A stretch of DNA of 33,508 bases from Pleurotus djamor. Its lineage: Eukaryota; Basidiomycota; Agaricomycetes; Agaricales; Pleurotaceae. The position numbers and the translations under genes are program-made. Of this stretch, positions 29,450 through 33,508 are shown in pieces. The stretch lies in contig JAPEVF010000497.1 in NCBI GenBank assembly GCA_029747585.1, positions 1 through 33,508 of the forward strand. Reading direction: 5' to 3'. Under the pieces are notes generated by a model that was not told where the DNA came from, did not search any database, and worked only from the letters and a program-made list of their open reading frames with translations. The number at the start of each line of letters is the position of its first letter. The stretch's first letter is position 1.

Positions 29450-29671
29450 ATGAAAACTTTAGTGGCAATAGTTGATGTCCCGTTGGAGATACTAAGTAGA
29501 GGACAAGACGTGTTAAATGACATTCTCAAAGAAGTCCACAAAGTCTTTTCCACAAAACCGACTGAACAGTACGAAGACAAGTTATGCATTCCGNCCCCCC
29601 CATGTTACCACCATGACCACGGGAAGATAAAGGTCCAGGTAATGTATAGATGCGGATGCGGAAATGGGTAG
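29450..29671 (+). CDS. Short coding-like frame, function unknown
   Basis: An ATG at 29450 opens MKTLVAIVDVPLEILSRGQD and a helical KEVHKVFSTKPTEQYEDKL. An ambiguous base in the C run at 29594 follows, then CYHHDHGKIK beside a GTCCAG that could be a donor. Composition is protein-like, but no neighbour or motif supports a function. The reading frame past the N is uncertain. Confidence 0.25.
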   Translation: MKTLVAIVDVPLEILSRGQDVLNDILKEVHKVFSTKPTEQYEDKLCIPXPPCYHHDHGKIKVQVMYRCGCGNG

Positions 29672-32454
29672 GGATGCAGAGGCCTCAGGCGAAGATGCCA
29701 CCAGAGATGAACAGCAGGCAGATTCGTAGTAGGGCAGATACCTTCCCACCAACACTCGCACTTACATCCAGCGCCAACATATCTGGGACGTAGTTGTCTT
29801 GTGTCCATGCTCCTCTTCTTGGAGCTTTGGGTAGATACCACAGACCTGGCTGTTTTGGATAAGTACGCTTCATTAGATGGGTGGTGAAGCCAGCAAGTTT
29901 GATACGGAGGCGTTCGGAGGGGACCGCGAACTATGCTCATGCTCGGATACGACGAGTAGTGACGAGGACGTATGCTTGAGCGGTGTTGGCGATCACGGCG
30001 TCGGGGTACGGAACGACTTTTCTGTGATAACTAGTATAAGCCCGCCGGTTCGCCATCAATGGACAAGCCTAGTCTTCAAGGTGCTGATAAGAATGTCTAA
30101 GGGAAGACGGCTCTCCGAGGCTTTGGGACAGAGCACGCCGTACGTCGGTGGGTATTGGTGGTCGTGACAGGACTATGTAGTTATCTTCAAGCGTCTTCTG
30201 AAGTTCTTCGAGAACGTCCCGCATCTACCTACCCTCCCTCTGCTCAGTTCTTGACAGATTCGGCTCGAACCTGCCTCCAGAACATCACCATCGCCTGGAG
30301 CGTTAAAAGGCCGAGTTAGGTGAGATCGTGAGATATCCAAGGATTAGCATGGGAACCGCTCATTGAGAGAGATGGTATCTGGATGGGAAGAGCACAAGAG
30401 ATGGGTCAGCCAAAAGGTATCTTCGCACGGGGGATCCAGCTTCCGCAACAGTAGTCCGCTTATATATTGATCACCGAATTGTATTTGTACGCTGCGCATA
30501 GATTACTCGACTGAGCCATAGCCAGTGGATGTCGAATTTCTGCAAGTAACAACGGTCAAAAAGCAGGTCAGTTAGAGGCGAACTTTGTACCCGGGATATA
30601 GCTGACTCACCGAGAGTCCAAGTCGAGCCAGTTCCGCCATGTTATCCAGAGCACGTTCGAAAGGGGAAGGAAGGGGAAGAGCACGACGTTAGAACTCGAC
30701 GAAAAGGAATATCGGACGGGAAAACTGGGAAGAATCACCTATGATGATAGGTCTGGGCGGGGGGAGTTGAACGCTCATGAGAAGGATTTGAGAAAAAAGG
30801 CCGGCATTGTTGATGGCGATGAGAAAGAGGTCGCTGTCGTTGGTGGAGGGTGGGAGTCCCACGGACTCAAACCAATAACACTGCGTGCCTGTGACATTGC
30901 TTCCTCGCACTCGGCTTCCTCGGACTATTCACGACAGATATGAGAGCCTGGATTTCAGTACGAAACGCGAGCCAGCTGACAGAGTTAAGGTTGAGTTTGG
31001 CCTTTTGTCTTTGTAGAATTGGATTCTCGACAAGAAACCGGGCTGGGGAGTGGCAAACCACAACAAGACGAGAGCACGGGTGCGGGGATGTGAGAATCTT
31101 GAACCTTGAAACACAAGCCAACTAGAGCCACGAGCGAGACTCCGTGAAATGAATCACGGTCTGAAAAAGAGACTGATGGCCGAAATGAAAGAGGACAGAT
31201 TTAGTAGTTGTGGCGTATGTTGTACGATCATTGTACTCTTTACGCAATGTCGCTGCCTTGAGTGCAAAACTGGAGTAAGGAGGGATTGAAGGGATCAATG
31301 GAGATAAAAGTGTTTTTAGGAAGGAAATAGAAGCGAACTCACGTTCTCAAATTCACCCTAGGTACTCTGCCGTAACGCGAAGTCTAGAGTAAGTCGCGTT
31401 TCATGCGGATGCCGTTATCTCCGCTGAAGCACACAGTTTGTGTATCCGTCATCGGAGGGAGTTGTCGCCCTGACAATGGATGCCGAGAGAGCCTCCACCG
31501 AGAGAACGCCAAAGAGTCGAGATAATTTACCCAGGGGCGTTGATAGTGTGGAAGGTAGGAAAGGAAGAGAGGAAAGACACGAAAGTTCAAAGGATTACCC
31601 TGTCGATCCTCGGTGGGTGAGTCGGGTACATGCAGGCCTAATGCAAGCAATGAGATTGAGAAGAACGGTTTAGACTTGAAGCTTGATGCGCTGGTGAGGT
31701 GCAGTATTATCGAGTCTGACCAGGAAGGTAAAGAGTTCATGAAGGTACAAGCGAGCGGTCGTGATTTAACATGTGTGAGAGTAGGCAGAATCGTCGAGAC
31801 GTATCCTGCTTCTTAAAAGAAAATTCAACCTGTATGGGTCGCCGTTAGCACCATAGAGCAGGCAGGACCGTGGAATAACGTAGGCGAATGGCGGATGGGA
31901 TCAAGCAGAGAGTATGACCAGGCTTGAGCTTGAGACGAGATCGACCGTCTATTTGGAGGAAAAGACTGTTGGGTAGCTGGCTAGCGTTATGAACGAAAGA
32001 AGTGACGTGAAGAAATCGAGGGGCATGGGAGGGATGAGACACTGTGACAAAGATTGAAGGCGAGTCAACGGTGGGGAAGAGGGAGGGTAGGCATTTGGGC
32101 TGGGTGGAGCACCGAGAAGTGTCTGAGTCACCTTAGCATCACGGAGTCGAAACAATGCCTGAATATCAATGCTGCCTTGATGGCCTGTATTGTCCGAAAG
32201 GCCGTTGCTCTACCTATCGGTTGGAAAGTCAGAGCGTTCATAAGATGCTGATGTATACTGTGTCTCCAGCCACTTGCGTATATTCTCCCAGTAGCTCTGG
32301 AAGGGTGTATCAATGTAACGTATGCAGCTCGTTGTCCAACGTACGTCCTAATAAGTAGAGTCAGAGGAAAGATGAGTAGACAAGGGAGACGTATGTCCAT
32401 ATATAACAAAGCGTCCATGAAATAAACCAACAACGAACAGGAGAAACATCAGGG
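29672..32454. other. Gene-poor stretch
   Basis: No confident gene over 2.8 kb. On the minus strand RALDNMAELARLGLS ends at a GTGAGT donor (about 30615) and could continue as KFDIHWLWLSRVIYAQRTN after a TTGCAG acceptor (about 30545). This two-exon scrap is the only coding-like signal, and its upstream part is unclear. Confidence 0.35.
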
Positions 32455-32480
32455 AATTTACATATTACTTTTTTACTTAC

Positions 32481-32544
32481 CAACTTTTCGCGCTTTTCCC
32501 CAAGGGAGCAAGTCCGAAAAGTAAGCGAAAAGTGCGAAAAGTTG
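32481..32544. repeat. Inverted repeat with 18-bp arms (TTTTCG family)
   Basis: CAACTTTTCGCGCTTTTC (32481) pairs with GAAAAGTGCGAAAAGTTG (32527) with one mismatch, around a 28-bp loop. It belongs to a larger 32455-32700 tract full of CTTTTCG/CGAAAAG words like the one at 13670-13850. Confidence 0.75.
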
Positions 32545-32658
32545 CACCAAAATCCAAAAAGCTAGCCTTATATTTGGGGTCACTTTTTTGGTCATTCTAC
32601 GTTGCTTGTCTACTTTTCAAGCTTTTCGGCCTTTTTGTCGAACTTTCGGGCTTTTTTT

Positions 32659-32690
32659 ACTTGCTCAAGCTCGAGCAAGCTTGAGCAAGT
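32659..32690. repeat. Perfect 13-bp inverted repeat
   Basis: ACTTGCTCAAGCT, a six-base spacer CGAGCA, then AGCTTGAGCAAGT. The arms are perfect, so the structure could extrude a cruciform or fold as an RNA hairpin. It marks the right part of the TTTTCG-rich tract. Confidence 0.8.
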
Positions 32691-32699
32691 TGCATGTAA

Positions 32700-33508
32700 A
32701 AGTCCTGATGTGTCCTTCGCCCGATTCTCGATCCATGCTTCCAGCTACTACAGGGGCTATATGTAATAGCTATGAGACACACCTCTTATGTATGAGAAGA
32801 AATAAAGAAGAAAGTAGTTTTGTCAAGGGGTATCGGTGTGGCGAGTTCGGGAGTAACCCCCCTAAAAAAAGAAATTTCCAGGGGATCAAGTAAATCACCG
32901 AAAGTCGTCACTTTCGACACGAAATCCTAGCGCACTCGCGCAGCGTGCGCGTTCCAAGAAATGGGTCAGTCTGGGGTAGTACTCATATGTTAGAGCTCCC
33001 ATTCAGCCCATCAGATCTGTCTTCACGGCTCCATACAAAAAGCTCATTTTGGCCATGAAAATGATTTACCGACACTGGTAGCGAATTGATTCATGTTCTT
33101 ATTGTTAAAATCATCACGAAGGCAAGTAATATTTCTCATATTTTTCTTTCAAGAAAGAGACCCCGCGTACTACCATGCGCCGGAAGTCCAAGGTTCGATT
33201 TCGATTTTTAGCTCCGGTCACGTCACACCTATCACATTTTCTTATCTTATCTTATCACACTTTTCCAACCACTACACCAATTCACCTTCGGTATCAAGCC
33301 TATTTTCCTGCATCGCGATGATGAACTGGGGGCTAAGGAACGACTGGGGTTGATTATATACATAGGCACTCATGATGCCGAATCTGGTGGATGCCGCTGA
33401 GTTCGTGGCGTCCTGAGAGTGCGACACGCCGCAACTACCTCATTTGAAGGCTCCCATTTTATGCTTCACACCCGATAGGTCTCGCACCTCCCTAGAACAC
33501 AAATTTTC
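32700..33508. other. No gene seen
   Basis: No supported gene. A short TCTTATC repeat occurs near 33239-33258 and AT-rich sequence around 33090-33150. Confidence 0.45.

Noticed and set aside
30689..30910. NNAG on the minus strand as a short-chain dehydrogenase
   Set aside because: Only four residues match; the GxxxGxG cofactor motif and the YxxxK catalytic pair are absent nearby.
33180..33225. A possible tRNA around a GGTTCGATTTC sequence
   Set aside because: No acceptor stem, anticodon arm or correctly spaced D-arm could be paired around it.
1..33508. A fungal nuclear code in which UAA/UAG mean glutamine, to explain several internal stops
   Set aside because: The CVNH protein ends exactly at its family-typical length with TAG, and other genes also stop normally; decay or introns are simpler explanations.

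Overview
The window looks like nuclear DNA from an agaricomycete (mushroom-forming basidiomycete) fungus. The reasons are: roughly 50% GC; many GT-AG introns of only 49-75 bp with CTAAC/CTGAC-type branch sites; protein families typical of that class (fungal cyanovirin-N homologue, DUF2235 hydrolase, DUF6533-like membrane protein, F-box remnant, PMU1-like phosphomutase); and no bacterial operon or Shine-Dalgarno organisation. No species can be named. No rRNA, tRNA, CRISPR array or intact transposon was seen. All gene models were spliced by eye from the sequence.

Layout. 1-5.2 kb: a 141-bp direct repeat, a short F-box-like remnant, isolated coding-like fragments and three degenerate tandem repeats. 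5.4-7.8 kb: decayed secreted-protein-like sequence and a helical/proline-rich coding remnant. 8.57-9.64 kb (minus): a two-exon gene of unknown function with an 87-residue tandem repeat. 10.3-12.9 kb: three decayed genes (unknown; DUF6533-like; an in-frame DUF2235/2-oxoglutarate-oxygenase chimera with a premature stop). 13.6-13.9 kb: a TTTTCG-rich hairpin tract. 15.9-17.8 kb: the best-preserved stretch, with an intact CVNH lectin-like gene with TATA box and 5'UTR intron, then an intact four-exon NOPCHAP1/DUF4598-like gene. 21.2-22.0 kb (minus): a four-exon gene for a small secreted protein whose middle resembles the C-terminal half of ubiquitin. 22.7-23.7 kb (minus): a lysine/alanine-rich, probably nuclear protein interrupted by in-frame TAA codons. 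26.3-29.1 kb: a six-exon phosphoglycerate-mutase-like gene that stops about half way through the family, followed directly by a multi-exon coiled-coil gene. 29-33.5 kb: almost no coding signal; more TTTTCG hairpins.

The genes do not form a visible pathway. The window reads as a gene-poor, decaying accessory region with a few islands under apparent constraint (CVNH, NOPCHAP1-like, secreted ubiquitin-like protein). The strongest leads are the secreted ubiquitin-like protein, the DUF2235-oxygenase fusion, the tandem-repeat protein and the two dispersed hairpin families.
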